From an uncultured Bacteroidales bacterium (GTDB taxonomy: Bacteria; Bacteroidota; Bacteroidia; Bacteroidales; Paludibacteraceae): a stretch of DNA of 64,000 nt. Positions 26,571 through 33,482 of the stretch are shown piece by piece. The stretch's first letter is position 1, and every line of letters starts with the position of its first letter. The notes under the pieces were generated by a model, which was given only the letters and a program-made list of their open reading frames with translations, was not told where the DNA came from and ran no database searches. Position numbers and translations under genes: made by a program. The DNA is taken from positions 25,015 to 89,014 of the forward strand of contig CAKUYO010000008.1 in NCBI GenBank assembly GCA_934716995.1. Direction: 5' to 3'.

Positions 26571-27275
26571 TTAGCGGCTTGTTGCCTCGTGAAACAATGC
26601 TTCCAAGTCCTCTATTTCCCCGATGGGCATATCGGCTTTGATCTCACCGTGGTCGAGTATCACCACCCGGTCGCACATCTCCCGCACTTCCTGCATGATA
26701 TGTGTCGAGAGTATCACCGTGCGGTCTTTGCCCAACTCGCGTATCAGGCTGCGTATGTCCACCAACTGGTTCGGGTCAAGCCCGGTCGTCGGTTCGTCCA
26801 GTATCAGCAGATCGGGGTCGCCAAGCAGAGCCTGTGCCAAGCCGACACGCTGTTTGTATCCTTTGCTCAACTGACCGATTTTCTTGTGCCGCTCGGGTGT
26901 CAGCCCCACGCGCCCAATCAGCGTCTCCACCCGCTCTCTCACCATCTTTTCATTGTGCATTGTGCATTGTGCATTGTGCATTGTCAGCCCCCCCATAAAC
27001 TGCAGATATTCCGCCACGTACATCTCTTCATACAGCGGATTCTGCTCCGGAAGATACCCAATCTCCTTCGGCACCTCAATTGTGCATTGTGCATTGTGCA
27101 TTGTGCATTGTTCCGGTTTCCACAGCCCTACGAGTATCTTCATCAGCGTGGACTTGCCCGCGCCGTTGGGACCGAGCAAACCGACCACTTCGCCGTCTCG
27201 GATCGACAGCGACACATCGCGCAGCACCTGCTGCTTGCCGATGGTCTTGTTCAGATGTTCTATGCGTACCGACAT
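26571..27275 (-). CDS. gldA: GldA-like ABC transporter ATPase with two heptamer-encoded inserts
   Basis: 234 residues from ATG 27275; the longer frame to 27446 would run through the promoter. Walker A GPNGAGKST, Q-loop GYLPEQNPLYEEMYV, signature LSKGYKQRVGLAQAL, Walker B LLILDEPTTGLDPNQL and TVILSTHIMQEV make it a GldA-type ATPase, the family linked to gliding and T9SS in Bacteroidota. No permease gene is adjacent. Two extra segments rich in MHNAQCT interrupt the family sequence, between LWKPEQ and EVPKEIG and between FMGGL and EKMVRER. They are encoded by 7-bp tandem repeats at 27079-27111 and 26951-26984. Loss or gain of one unit would shift the frame. Confidence 0.88.
   Translation of the reverse strand: MSVRIEHLNKTIGKQQVLRDVSLSIRDGEVVGLLGPNGAGKSTLMKILVGLWKPEQCTMHNAQCTIEVPKEIGYLPEQNPLYEEMYVAEYLQFMGGLTMHNAQCTMHNEKMVRERVETLIGRVGLTPERHKKIGQLSKGYKQRVGLAQALLGDPDLLILDEPTTGLDPNQLVDIRSLIRELGKDRTVILSTHIMQEVREMCDRVVILDHGEIKADMPIGEIEDLEALFHEATSR
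26951..26984 (-). repeat. Heptamer (ATTGTGC) array in the GldA-like gene, copy 1
   Basis: About 4.7 tandem copies of ATTGTGC (plus strand), read in frame as MHNAQC-type residues. Confidence 0.92.
27079..27111 (-). repeat. Heptamer (ATTGTGC) array in the GldA-like gene, copy 2
   Basis: About 4.6 tandem copies of ATTGTGC (plus strand), read in frame as QCTMHNAQC. It lies about 95 bases from the first array. Confidence 0.92.
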
Positions 27276-27723
27276 AGGTGAGGATAATTGCGTTGAGCCT
27301 GCAAAGTTACGAAAAAAAAACGATATACGCAATAGGTACAGGATAAAGACTGTCCGATGAAAGCAAAAACGATACGCCGTTTTTTGCCCGCCGGAAAAAT
27401 AGTGAGCAGGTGAGCGGGTGAGCAGATAACTTTTATAAATACACACCCGCCCGCGCCTGCGTATGTGTATAGAGTTTGCAAAAGTATCTGCTCACCCGCT
27501 CATCTGCTCACCTGCTCATAGGCGAGTGGCAGGTCATGGAAACGCTATCTACCCGACATCCACCCGACATCCACCGCACTTTTCAACTTATGTTTTATAT
27601 CCTCTACTGCTCTGGTTCGTTATTAAAAACTATAAATAGTAAAATGGGGGCGATTGTTATAGGATGCGCATAGGATGCGCATACCTTGGGCGGTTGATAG
27701 ATGTTATTGATTGTTAAAAAAAA
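27276..27723. other. 448-base intergenic region of promoter and repeats
   Basis: Holds the GldA-like promoter at 27302-27309 and GTGAGCAGGTGAGCGGGTGAG-like repeats near 27400-27425 with their reverse near 27485-27520. Two GTGGATGTCGG units (reverse strand) lie at 27553-27575, and two GGATGCGCATA units at 27662-27683. No credible gene was seen. Confidence 0.7.
27302..27309 (-). promoter_or_regulatory. -7 box TAACTTTG for the GldA-like gene
   Basis: Located 26 bases upstream of the chosen ATG. It supports the short start at 27275 rather than the longer frame. Confidence 0.7.
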
Positions 27724-29046
27724 CTATTCGGTGGATTTAACCACTTGGCAGCCGACCAATTGGTCGTACCGCCCGCCAAACGGACGGTAATAGACATAGA
27801 TGGTGTATTCGTTTTCGGTCTGCCAGTGCGAACCTTCGGTGCGCTGGAGTGTGGCTGTTGTGCCGCCTTTGGGTACAAACCGGTACTGGTAGTCGTAGCC
27901 GCCCTGCTTCACTAATTGCGTCAGGTAGTAGCAGCGGTGTTCGTTGTCGTATTGCATGCGGTTGTCGGCTTCGAAATGGTTCAGAAACATATCTCCGCCC
28001 ACATACACCGTCCCGTCGAACCACGGATTGGGGGCGGGCAGCGTCCAGTGCACCCACATATATTCCGCTTCGGTGTCGCTGTCGGTGGTGCGCTCGGCAT
28101 TCACCAAGTACTGACCGTCGGCGTCATACTCGTGCATATAGGGTGTGCCGCATTTGTCGGTTACCAAGTCGCCCGAGTATTCCGCCCCCGTGCCGCGCAG
28201 GGCGTCTTCGAAAAGAAAAACGTGGTAGTCGCGGTTGTCGAACTCTATCCGGTCGATGCCTGTTCCGGCAAAATAGATCGAATAGGCATCAAAATGGCGG
28301 AACTCGTTGCCTCCCTCGAAGATCAGTTGCTGCTGGTTGTGGTAGCGCAGGCGGTTGGGTTCCACATACGTCGGATAGGGCGGAACGACCTGGTTGTCTA
28401 TGCGCCCGTTTTGTTGTACCACTACTTTGATCTCATTCGGGTCGCGCAGTTGGAGCGCCGATGTGTTGATGTCTATATCCGCCTGCTGGTACCGCCCGCT
28501 CAGTTCGATCGATGTGTTGGAACGTATGTCGGCGCTGATGCCCACACGCGGTTCTACCACCGAGAAACATACGTAAGCCGCCACTTTGTCGGGATTGCCG
28601 TCTTCGTATATTTTCAGGGCGTAGTTGCCGCTTGCCCGTACCTGCATGTCTTCGTTGGGGAAGAGGAACCGGTAATGGGTGTAGTCGCGCCGGGTATTGA
28701 GCGAATGTTCGTAGTCGGTGATGTCCTGTGTGGTGAATCCGCTTACATACTCGCTGCTGCTCAGGCTGCTCTCCGTCCAATCGGCGTTGAGGTGGAGCAG
28801 GGTATAGGTGTAGAAATGGACATTGTGGCTCATTTCGTCGAAAGAGATCTCCAGTGTGTTTTGCGGGTCTGTACCGTCTATCACGCCGTCTTGCAGTACG
28901 AGGAAGGGGCGTTGTACGCCGGTTTGCTCGGCGTACTGTATCCGCAGCGTACGGATTTGGGTATCCACCGCCTTGGTGCGGTATTGCGCCTGTATGGGAA
29001 GTATGCCGCATAAGCCGCATAGCAATATGTATATTGTCTTGCGCAT
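27724..29046 (-). CDS. Type IX secretion system plug protein (DUF5103)
   Basis: 440 residues from ATG 29046, with a signal peptide (ILLCGLCGILPIQAQ). The N-terminal domain (TLRIQYAEQTGVQRPFLVLQDGVIDGTDPQNTLEISFDEMSHNVHFYTYTLLHLNADW) and the block GISADIRSNTSIELSGRYQQADIDINTSA match DUF5103. In the T9SS literature this family is the plug that closes the SprA translocon pore. The presence of four proteins with T9SS-like tails in this window fits. Its own promoter is at 29067-29074. The only other candidate T9SS-linked gene nearby is the GldA-like ATPase. Confidence 0.88.
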   Translation of the reverse strand: MRKTIYILLCGLCGILPIQAQYRTKAVDTQIRTLRIQYAEQTGVQRPFLVLQDGVIDGTDPQNTLEISFDEMSHNVHFYTYTLLHLNADWTESSLSSSEYVSGFTTQDITDYEHSLNTRRDYTHYRFLFPNEDMQVRASGNYALKIYEDGNPDKVAAYVCFSVVEPRVGISADIRSNTSIELSGRYQQADIDINTSALQLRDPNEIKVVVQQNGRIDNQVVPPYPTYVEPNRLRYHNQQQLIFEGGNEFRHFDAYSIYFAGTGIDRIEFDNRDYHVFLFEDALRGTGAEYSGDLVTDKCGTPYMHEYDADGQYLVNAERTTDSDTEAEYMWVHWTLPAPNPWFDGTVYVGGDMFLNHFEADNRMQYDNEHRCYYLTQLVKQGGYDYQYRFVPKGGTTATLQRTEGSHWQTENEYTIYVYYRPFGGRYDQLVGCQVVKSTE

Positions 29047-29066
29047 AAGTGTTTCTTTTTCAATGG

Positions 29067-29074
29067 CAAAAGTA
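29067..29074 (-). promoter_or_regulatory. -7 box TACTTTTG for the T9SS plug gene
   Basis: Sits 21 bases upstream of the chosen ATG at 29046 and excludes the upstream in-frame Met at 29169. Confidence 0.75.
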
Positions 29075-29136
29075 CAAAAATAATTCCAATCGTGCAAAAA
29101 AAAGTCGTATCTCTTGCGTGTTTCGGAAAAAAGCAG

Positions 29137-29144
29137 TAATTTTG
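29137..29144 (+). promoter_or_regulatory. -7 box TAATTTTG for tRNA-Thr
   Basis: Flanked by GAAAAAAGCAG upstream and CACCCGCTTTTGT downstream. The tRNA-Leu promoter at 30079-30086 has the same flanks, so the two tRNA promoters are near duplicates. Confidence 0.75.
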
Positions 29145-29300
29145 CACCCGCTTTTGTTGAGGCGAACAATGGTTAATTGTTGCCGAACAAAAGCAGATAA
29201 GGCTTCCGAAAATCAAAGATTTTCGGAAAGAGCGGAGGCACAAGTCGCCTCAACAACCACAGAGTGGTTGGTTATTGCGACCTTGTTGCCGAACGCGAAT

Positions 29301-29376
<76 letters not shown>

Positions 29377-29414
29377 AAAGAGCGATTTCCGATAGGAAGT
29401 CGCTCTTTTTTTTT
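29377..29414 (+). terminator. Rho-independent terminator after tRNA-Thr
   Basis: Stem AAGAGCGA/TCGCTCTT closed by a 14-base loop and followed by a run of nine T. It starts directly after the tRNA CCA. Confidence 0.93.
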
Positions 29415-29423
29415 GTTGGGCGG

Positions 29424-29477
29424 CTATTGGGTCTATTGGTCCAATAAGTCCAATAAGCCTAATAAGTCCAATAGGTA
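29424..29477 (+). repeat. 9-bp tandem array, CCAATAAGT type
   Basis: Units CCAATAAGT, CCAATAAGC, CTAATAAGT and CCAATAGGT follow a reverse-oriented TATTGG stretch. Related 9-bp arrays are at 37191-37218, 47059-47091 and 52187-52220. Confidence 0.8.
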
Positions 29478-29503
29478 TGGAGGGTAACCGCTGTCGGTTC
29501 GTT

Positions 29504-29974
29504 TTATTCGTGGTGGTAGGGTTCGCCGCGCAAGATGGTCATGGCGCGGTAGATCTGTTCGACGAACAGGAGGCGGATCATCTGGTGGCTGAACGTCATT
29601 TTGCTGAGCGATATTTTGCCGTTGGCGCGGGCATAGACAGCGGGGGAGAAACCGTACGGTCCGCCTACCGCCAGCACCATATCGCGCCCTGCAGACATTT
29701 TCTTTTGCAGGTATTGCGCAAACTCTATGGAGCGGTATTCGGCACCGTGTTCGTCAAGCAGAACAAGGTCGGTGGCGGGCGAAACGGCTTTGAGTATCAG
29801 TTCCCCCTCGGTTTGTTTCTGCTGCTCTTGGGTGAGCGACTTGGCGTTTTTGAGTTCGGGGATGACCGTTATGTCAAACGATATATAGTGTGTGAGACGC
29901 CGGCGGTATTCGTCGATGAGGGCTTGCAGACGCGGATCGGTGGTCTTGCCTACTACAAGGAGGGTAATCTTCAT
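29504..29974 (-). CDS. rlmH: 23S rRNA pseudouridine1915 N3-methyltransferase RlmH
   Basis: 156 residues, the family length. SPOUT-fold signature: MKITLLVVGKT at the N terminus, then LVLLDEHGAEYRSIEFAQYL, LAVGGPYGFSP (the AdoMet-binding knot), and the C-terminal SKMTFSHQMIRLLFVEQIYRAMTILRGEPYHHE. It methylates pseudouridine 1915 in helix 69 of 23S rRNA. It is convergent with tRNA-Thr and has its own promoter at 29997-30004. Confidence 0.97.
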   Translation of the reverse strand: MKITLLVVGKTTDPRLQALIDEYRRRLTHYISFDITVIPELKNAKSLTQEQQKQTEGELILKAVSPATDLVLLDEHGAEYRSIEFAQYLQKKMSAGRDMVLAVGGPYGFSPAVYARANGKISLSKMTFSHQMIRLLFVEQIYRAMTILRGEPYHHE

Positions 29975-29996
29975 TGTTCTGTTGCTGTTAGGAATG

Positions 29997-30004
29997 CAAA
30001 AGTA
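29997..30004 (-). promoter_or_regulatory. -7 box TACTTTTG for rlmH
   Basis: Read on the minus strand it is AAAAGCAGTACTTTTGCA, another example of the extended promoter form. It lies 23 bases before the rlmH ATG. Confidence 0.75.
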
Positions 30005-30078
30005 CTGCTTTTGAGGGAAAAGTACAAGTTTTTGTATGAAAAATGCGGGTAAAGTTTGCGTATATCAAAAAATAGCAG

Positions 30079-30086
30079 TACCTTTG
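30079..30086 (+). promoter_or_regulatory. -7 box TACCTTTG for tRNA-Leu and rpsU
   Basis: AATAGCAGTACCTTTGCACC closely matches the tRNA-Thr promoter at 29137-29144. No terminator separates tRNA-Leu from rpsU, so the ribosomal gene may share this transcript. Confidence 0.7.
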
Positions 30087-30143
30087 CACCCGCTTTTGTC
30101 CGAAAGACCTGCTGAAAAAGTAGGGAAAGAGGCGGTAAGCAAT

Positions 30144-30225
30144 GCCCAGATGGCGGAATCGGTAGACGCGCTGGTCTCAAACACCAGTGGTGCAAACCGT
30201 GCCGGTTCGACCCCGGCTCTGGGTA
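30144..30225 (+). tRNA. tRNA-Leu (anticodon CAA)
   Basis: Class II cloverleaf: acceptor GCCCAGA/TCTGGGT, anticodon stem CTGGT/ACCAG around CTCAAAC (CAA reads TTG), a short variable arm GGT/ACC, and T arm GCCGG TTCGACC CCGGC. CCA is not encoded (CAG follows the discriminator A). Confidence 0.95.
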
Positions 30226-30451
30226 CAGAAATACGCATTGTGCATTATGCATTGTGCATTATGAATTGATTAAAGGGTCATGCGGGAGACTTAAACATCC
30301 GCTATAAAGGAGCAAGCCGAACAACTTACCGCTGCAACCAAGACCCAATCAAAATTTATTTTGATTGGAGAGGAGGAAGCGCGGAGCATTAAACTCGTGA
30401 AACGAGTTTCTGTTGCGGAGCGAGTTCCGACGAAAAAAGGAGGTGTATGCA
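30226..30451 (+). promoter_or_regulatory. Structured leader of rpsU
   Basis: After ATTGTGC-like repeats (30236-30266) come two clean hairpins. One is CCAATCAAAA/TTTTGATTGG (30345-30354 with 30359-30368); the other is AAACTCG/CGAGTTT (30391-30397 with 30403-30409). A purine-rich AGGAGG lies at 30371-30376 between them, and the true Shine-Dalgarno follows at 30437-30443. The layout suits control by bS21 itself or by ribosomes; that is inference. Confidence 0.6.
30437..30443 (+). promoter_or_regulatory. Exceptionally strong Shine-Dalgarno AAGGAGG of rpsU
   Basis: AAGGAGGT sits eight bases before the ATG at 30452 and is a near-perfect complement to the 16S tail. Other genes here lack such sites, as usual for Bacteroidota. 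In this phylum ribosomes containing bS21 are reported to hide the anti-Shine-Dalgarno, and rpsU itself keeps a strong one for autoregulation. Confidence 0.88.
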
Positions 30452-30646
30452 ATGATTATTGTACAAGTAAAAGAAGGTGAGAACATCGAGCGCGCGATTA
30501 AGAAATTCAAACGCAAATTCGACAAGACAGGTGTGGTGAAAGAACTCCGTCGCCGTCAGCAATTCGACAAACCTTCAGAGGTGAAACGTGTCAAGATGGC
30601 ACATGCGAAGTATGTGCAGCAGTTGCATGCTCACGACGATATGTAA
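30452..30646 (+). CDS. rpsU: Small ribosomal subunit protein bS21
   Basis: 64 residues from ATG 30452, chosen by the Shine-Dalgarno; the longer frame from 30413 would include that site. The sequence MIIVQVKEGENIERAIKKFKRKFDKTGVVKELRRRQQF is the bS21 signature, with a basic C-terminal helix. bS21 sits on the 30S platform near the 3' end of 16S rRNA. A terminator follows at 30671-30707. Confidence 0.97.
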   Translation: MIIVQVKEGENIERAIKKFKRKFDKTGVVKELRRRQQFDKPSEVKRVKMAHAKYVQQLHAHDDM

Positions 30647-30670
30647 TTGGTCGTCTCCCATAGAAGGGAC

Positions 30671-30707
30671 AGAGGTTGTTTAACACCACGTTAGACAACC
30701 TCTTTTT
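30671..30707 (+). terminator. Rho-independent terminator after rpsU
   Basis: Stem AGAGGTTGT/ACAACCTCT with a 15-base loop, followed by TTTTTG. Confidence 0.93.
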
Positions 30708-30741
30708 GTATAAAAATAAAATTTTAAGAGACAAACAAGAT

Positions 30742-31956
30742 ATGAAACGATTTCTTTTGAGTGCCGCCTTTGCCGCAATGGCGTTGGGCGTTTCGGCACA
30801 AACCGACACAACCGCCGTAAAAGCGGATACGACGGAGGGCTTCCGTTTTACAACGATTGACAGCGTGGGCATCACGCCCGTCAAAGACCAGCACCGCAGC
30901 GGAACCTGCTGGGCATTCTCTACCATAGGTTTTCTCGAGAGCGAGTTGCTCCGTACGGGCAAGGGCGAATACGACCTGAGCGAGATGTTCGTGGTGAGCC
31001 ATACGATGATCGACCGTGCGGAATATGTGGTACGTATGTACGGCAGCACGGAGTTTGCCGCCGGCGGTTCGGCTTATGATGTGATTTATTGCCTGAAGAA
31101 CTACGGTATGGTGCCGCAATCGGCTATGCCCGGTATTCAGTACGGCAGCAGTCCCGCCGATACGCTGCCCGTGCATGCCGAGTTGGACGCTGTGGCAGGC
31201 GGGTATATACACGCGCTGACCACAAGCAAACTGAAGAAACTGACGCCTGTATGGAAAAAAGGTTTGCAGGCTGTCTATGACACCTATCTCGGTGCCAGCC
31301 CCGAGACCTTTACCTACAACGGCAAGGAATATACACCGCAGTCGTTTGCCAAGTCGCTCGGACTCAATGCGGACGACTATGTGAGCATTACCTCGTACAC
31401 CCATCATCCGTTCTACTCCACGTTTGCGCTCGAGGTACCCGACAACTGGCGTATGGATCAGATGTACAATGTGCCCATCGACGACCTGATGCGTATCATC
31501 GACAATGCCATTGCCAAAGGCTACACGATGGCGTGGGGGGCGGACGTGAGCGAAGTGGGCTTCACCCGCAAGGGTATCGGCGTAATGCCCGATGCCGACA
31601 AGGGCGCAGACCTGACAGGCAGCGATGCGGCACACTGGCTCGGACTGACCGAAAAGGACAAGAAAGACGAACTGACCAAGAAACCGTTGCCCGAGATGGA
31701 GATTACGCAGGAGATGCGCCAGCAGGCGTACGACAACTGGGAGACTACCGACGACCACGGAATGCAGATCTTCGGTACGGCGCACGACCAGAACGGCAAA
31801 CGCTATTATATGGTGAAGAACTCATGGGGAACGCAAAAGAGCGACTACAAGGGTATCTGGTATATCTCGGAGGCGTTTATGAAATACAAGACCAACGATA
31901 TTCTGGTGCACAAAGACGCTATTCCGAAGGATATCCGCAAGAAACTCGGAATCTGA
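30742..31956 (+). CDS. Secreted C1B cysteine peptidase (aminopeptidase C-like)
   Basis: 404 residues from ATG 30742; the frame further upstream lies in the rpsU terminator. A signal peptide (RFLLSAAFAAMALGVSAQ) precedes the papain-fold catalytic residues. These are Cys56 in GTCWAFS with the oxyanion Gln in KDQHRSG, His339 in DDHGMQIFG, and Asn360 in VKNSWG. This is the bleomycin hydrolase/PepC branch (C1B), which cleaves N-terminal residues. The signal peptide makes it periplasmic or exported, unlike cytoplasmic PepC of Firmicutes. No T9SS tail is seen. Confidence 0.9.
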   Translation: MKRFLLSAAFAAMALGVSAQTDTTAVKADTTEGFRFTTIDSVGITPVKDQHRSGTCWAFSTIGFLESELLRTGKGEYDLSEMFVVSHTMIDRAEYVVRMYGSTEFAAGGSAYDVIYCLKNYGMVPQSAMPGIQYGSSPADTLPVHAELDAVAGGYIHALTTSKLKKLTPVWKKGLQAVYDTYLGASPETFTYNGKEYTPQSFAKSLGLNADDYVSITSYTHHPFYSTFALEVPDNWRMDQMYNVPIDDLMRIIDNAIAKGYTMAWGADVSEVGFTRKGIGVMPDADKGADLTGSDAAHWLGLTEKDKKDELTKKPLPEMEITQEMRQQAYDNWETTDDHGMQIFGTAHDQNGKRYYMVKNSWGTQKSDYKGIWYISEAFMKYKTNDILVHKDAIPKDIRKKLGI

Positions 31957-31959
31957 TTT

Positions 31960-32033
31960 ATAGAATAATAGAAAGATAGAACGATAGAATAATAGAAAGA
32001 TAGAACGATAGAATGATAGAAAGATAGAATAGA
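31960..32033 (+). repeat. ATAGAAAGATAGAACG minisatellite upstream of sufC
   Basis: Repeated ATAGAA/GATAGAA units occupy the whole gap between the C1 peptidase and sufC. Shorter versions are at 34847-34883 and 35054-35110, both in non-coding DNA. Confidence 0.85.
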
Positions 32034-32034
32034 A

Positions 32035-32802
32035 ATGAGTGCATTGTTAGAAATACGGAATCTGCATGCCAACATTGCGGGGAAAGAGATCCTTAAGGGA
32101 GTTGATCTGACCATCAATGCAGGCGAGGTGCATGCTATCATGGGACCCAATGGTGCGGGCAAGTCCACTTTGAGTGCCGTGCTGACGGGTAACCCCGCCT
32201 ATGAGGTAACGGCGGGTGAGGCGTTGCTCAACGGCAAGAATTTGCTCGAAATGCCGCCCGAGCAGCGTGCGCGCGAGGGGGTGTTCCTCAGTTTCCAGTA
32301 CCCTGTGGAGATACCGGGTGTGAGTATGGTCAATTTTATGCGCACGGCGGTGAACGAGAAGCGCAAATATGAGGGCAAGCCGGCATTGAGTGCCAAAGAG
32401 TTCCTGACGCTGATGCGCGAGAAACGCCAACTGCTCGAGATGGCGGACAAACTCAACAACCGTTCCGTAAACGAGGGCTTCTCCGGAGGCGAGAAGAAAA
32501 AGAACGAGATCTTCCAGATGGCGATGCTGGAGCCGTGTCTGTCTATTCTTGACGAGACGGATTCCGGTTTGGATATCGACGCACTGCGTATTGTGGCAGA
32601 AGGCGTGAACAAACTGAAAACCAAAGAGAATGCACAGATCGTGATTACCCACTATCAGCGTCTGCTGGACTATATCGTTCCCGATTTTGTACACGTGCTG
32701 GCAGACGGACGTATCGTAAAAACGGGTACGAAAGAGTTGGCTCTCGAACTGGAGGAAAAAGGCTACGAGTGGCTTGAAAACAATGGTTTGGGAGTTGAGT
32801 AG
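32035..32802 (+). CDS. sufC: Fe-S cluster assembly ATPase SufC
   Basis: 255 residues. Walker A GPNGAGKST (about 34-42), FLSFQYPVEIPGVSMVNF after the Q-loop, signature FSGGEKKKNEIFQMAML, Walker B LSILDETDSGLDIDAL, and the final VITHYQRLLDYI. All are SufC-specific features. SufC drives conformational change of the SufB-SufD scaffold. A SufD homologue follows after 14 bases, but SufB is not found in the window. The preceding gap is filled by a minisatellite, with no recognisable promoter. Confidence 0.96.
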   Translation: MSALLEIRNLHANIAGKEILKGVDLTINAGEVHAIMGPNGAGKSTLSAVLTGNPAYEVTAGEALLNGKNLLEMPPEQRAREGVFLSFQYPVEIPGVSMVNFMRTAVNEKRKYEGKPALSAKEFLTLMREKRQLLEMADKLNNRSVNEGFSGGEKKKNEIFQMAMLEPCLSILDETDSGLDIDALRIVAEGVNKLKTKENAQIVITHYQRLLDYIVPDFVHVLADGRIVKTGTKELALELEEKGYEWLENNGLGVE

Positions 32803-32816
32803 TTTGGAAGTTTAGG

Positions 32817-33482
32817 ATGGAAAAAGAAATAATCATAGCAGCGGGAGAGAGTAGGGAGATAGTGCTGCTGAATGCGCCTTCGCAGGACTTGCATTTTGTG
32901 CAGGAGGCAGGTTCGCACTTGCGCTTGCACGTGCTCAATCTGTACTCGGCTATAGGTCAGCCGTCTCCCGAAGAGCCGGTTACAAACCGTATCTTTGTGG
33001 AGCAACAGGGCGAGGGCTGTCTGACGGAGATATACGGACTGGCGTGCCTGAAAGGGACGGAGCAGGTCTCTACCGCCACGCACGTACACCATAGTGTAGG
33101 CGGCGGGGAGAGCAAGCAGTTGGTCAAGTTTGTGCTGGACGGGAATGCGAAGGGTGAGTTCTTCGGTGAACTGAAGATTGCCCCCGATGCGCAGAAGACC
33201 GAGGCGCACCAGACGAACCGCAACCTGCTGCTGAGCGATACGGCGGTGATGCGTACCCGCCCGCAGTTGGAGATCTATGCCGACGATGTCAAGGCGACCC
33301 ACGGTGCGAGCACCGGGCAGTTGGACGAGTCGGCACTGTTCTATATGCAGCAACGCTGTCTGAGCGAGCGGACGGCACGCCGCCTGCTGATAGGTGCATT
33401 TATGAAAGATGTATTGGAGACCATATCCGACGCCGCACAGCGCGAGCAGTTAATGCAGGCGATAGATGGCGTAATCGAATAA
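32817..33482 (+). CDS. sufD: Short SufD-like Fe-S assembly protein
   Basis: 221 residues, about half the length of usual SufD (around 430). The beta-helix core is there: GCLTEIYGLACLKGTEQVSTATHVHHSVGGGESKQLVKFVLDG. So is the C-terminal SufBD signature (DDVKATHGASTGQLDESALFYMQQRCLSERTARRLLIGAFMKDVL), with the SufD-type His in THGAS. The N-terminal helical domain is missing, and only 14 bases separate it from sufC, so the gene is genuinely short. It may be a minimal SufD or may partner a SufB encoded elsewhere. Its last 33 bases overlap the polyprenyl synthase gene on the other strand. Confidence 0.82.
   Translation: MEKEIIIAAGESREIVLLNAPSQDLHFVQEAGSHLRLHVLNLYSAIGQPSPEEPVTNRIFVEQQGEGCLTEIYGLACLKGTEQVSTATHVHHSVGGGESKQLVKFVLDGNAKGEFFGELKIAPDAQKTEAHQTNRNLLLSDTAVMRTRPQLEIYADDVKATHGASTGQLDESALFYMQQRCLSERTARRLLIGAFMKDVLETISDAAQREQLMQAIDGVIE

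Noticed and set aside
30036..30269. 77-residue frame covering tRNA-Leu
   Set aside because: Overlaps the tRNA and the heptamer-like repeats.
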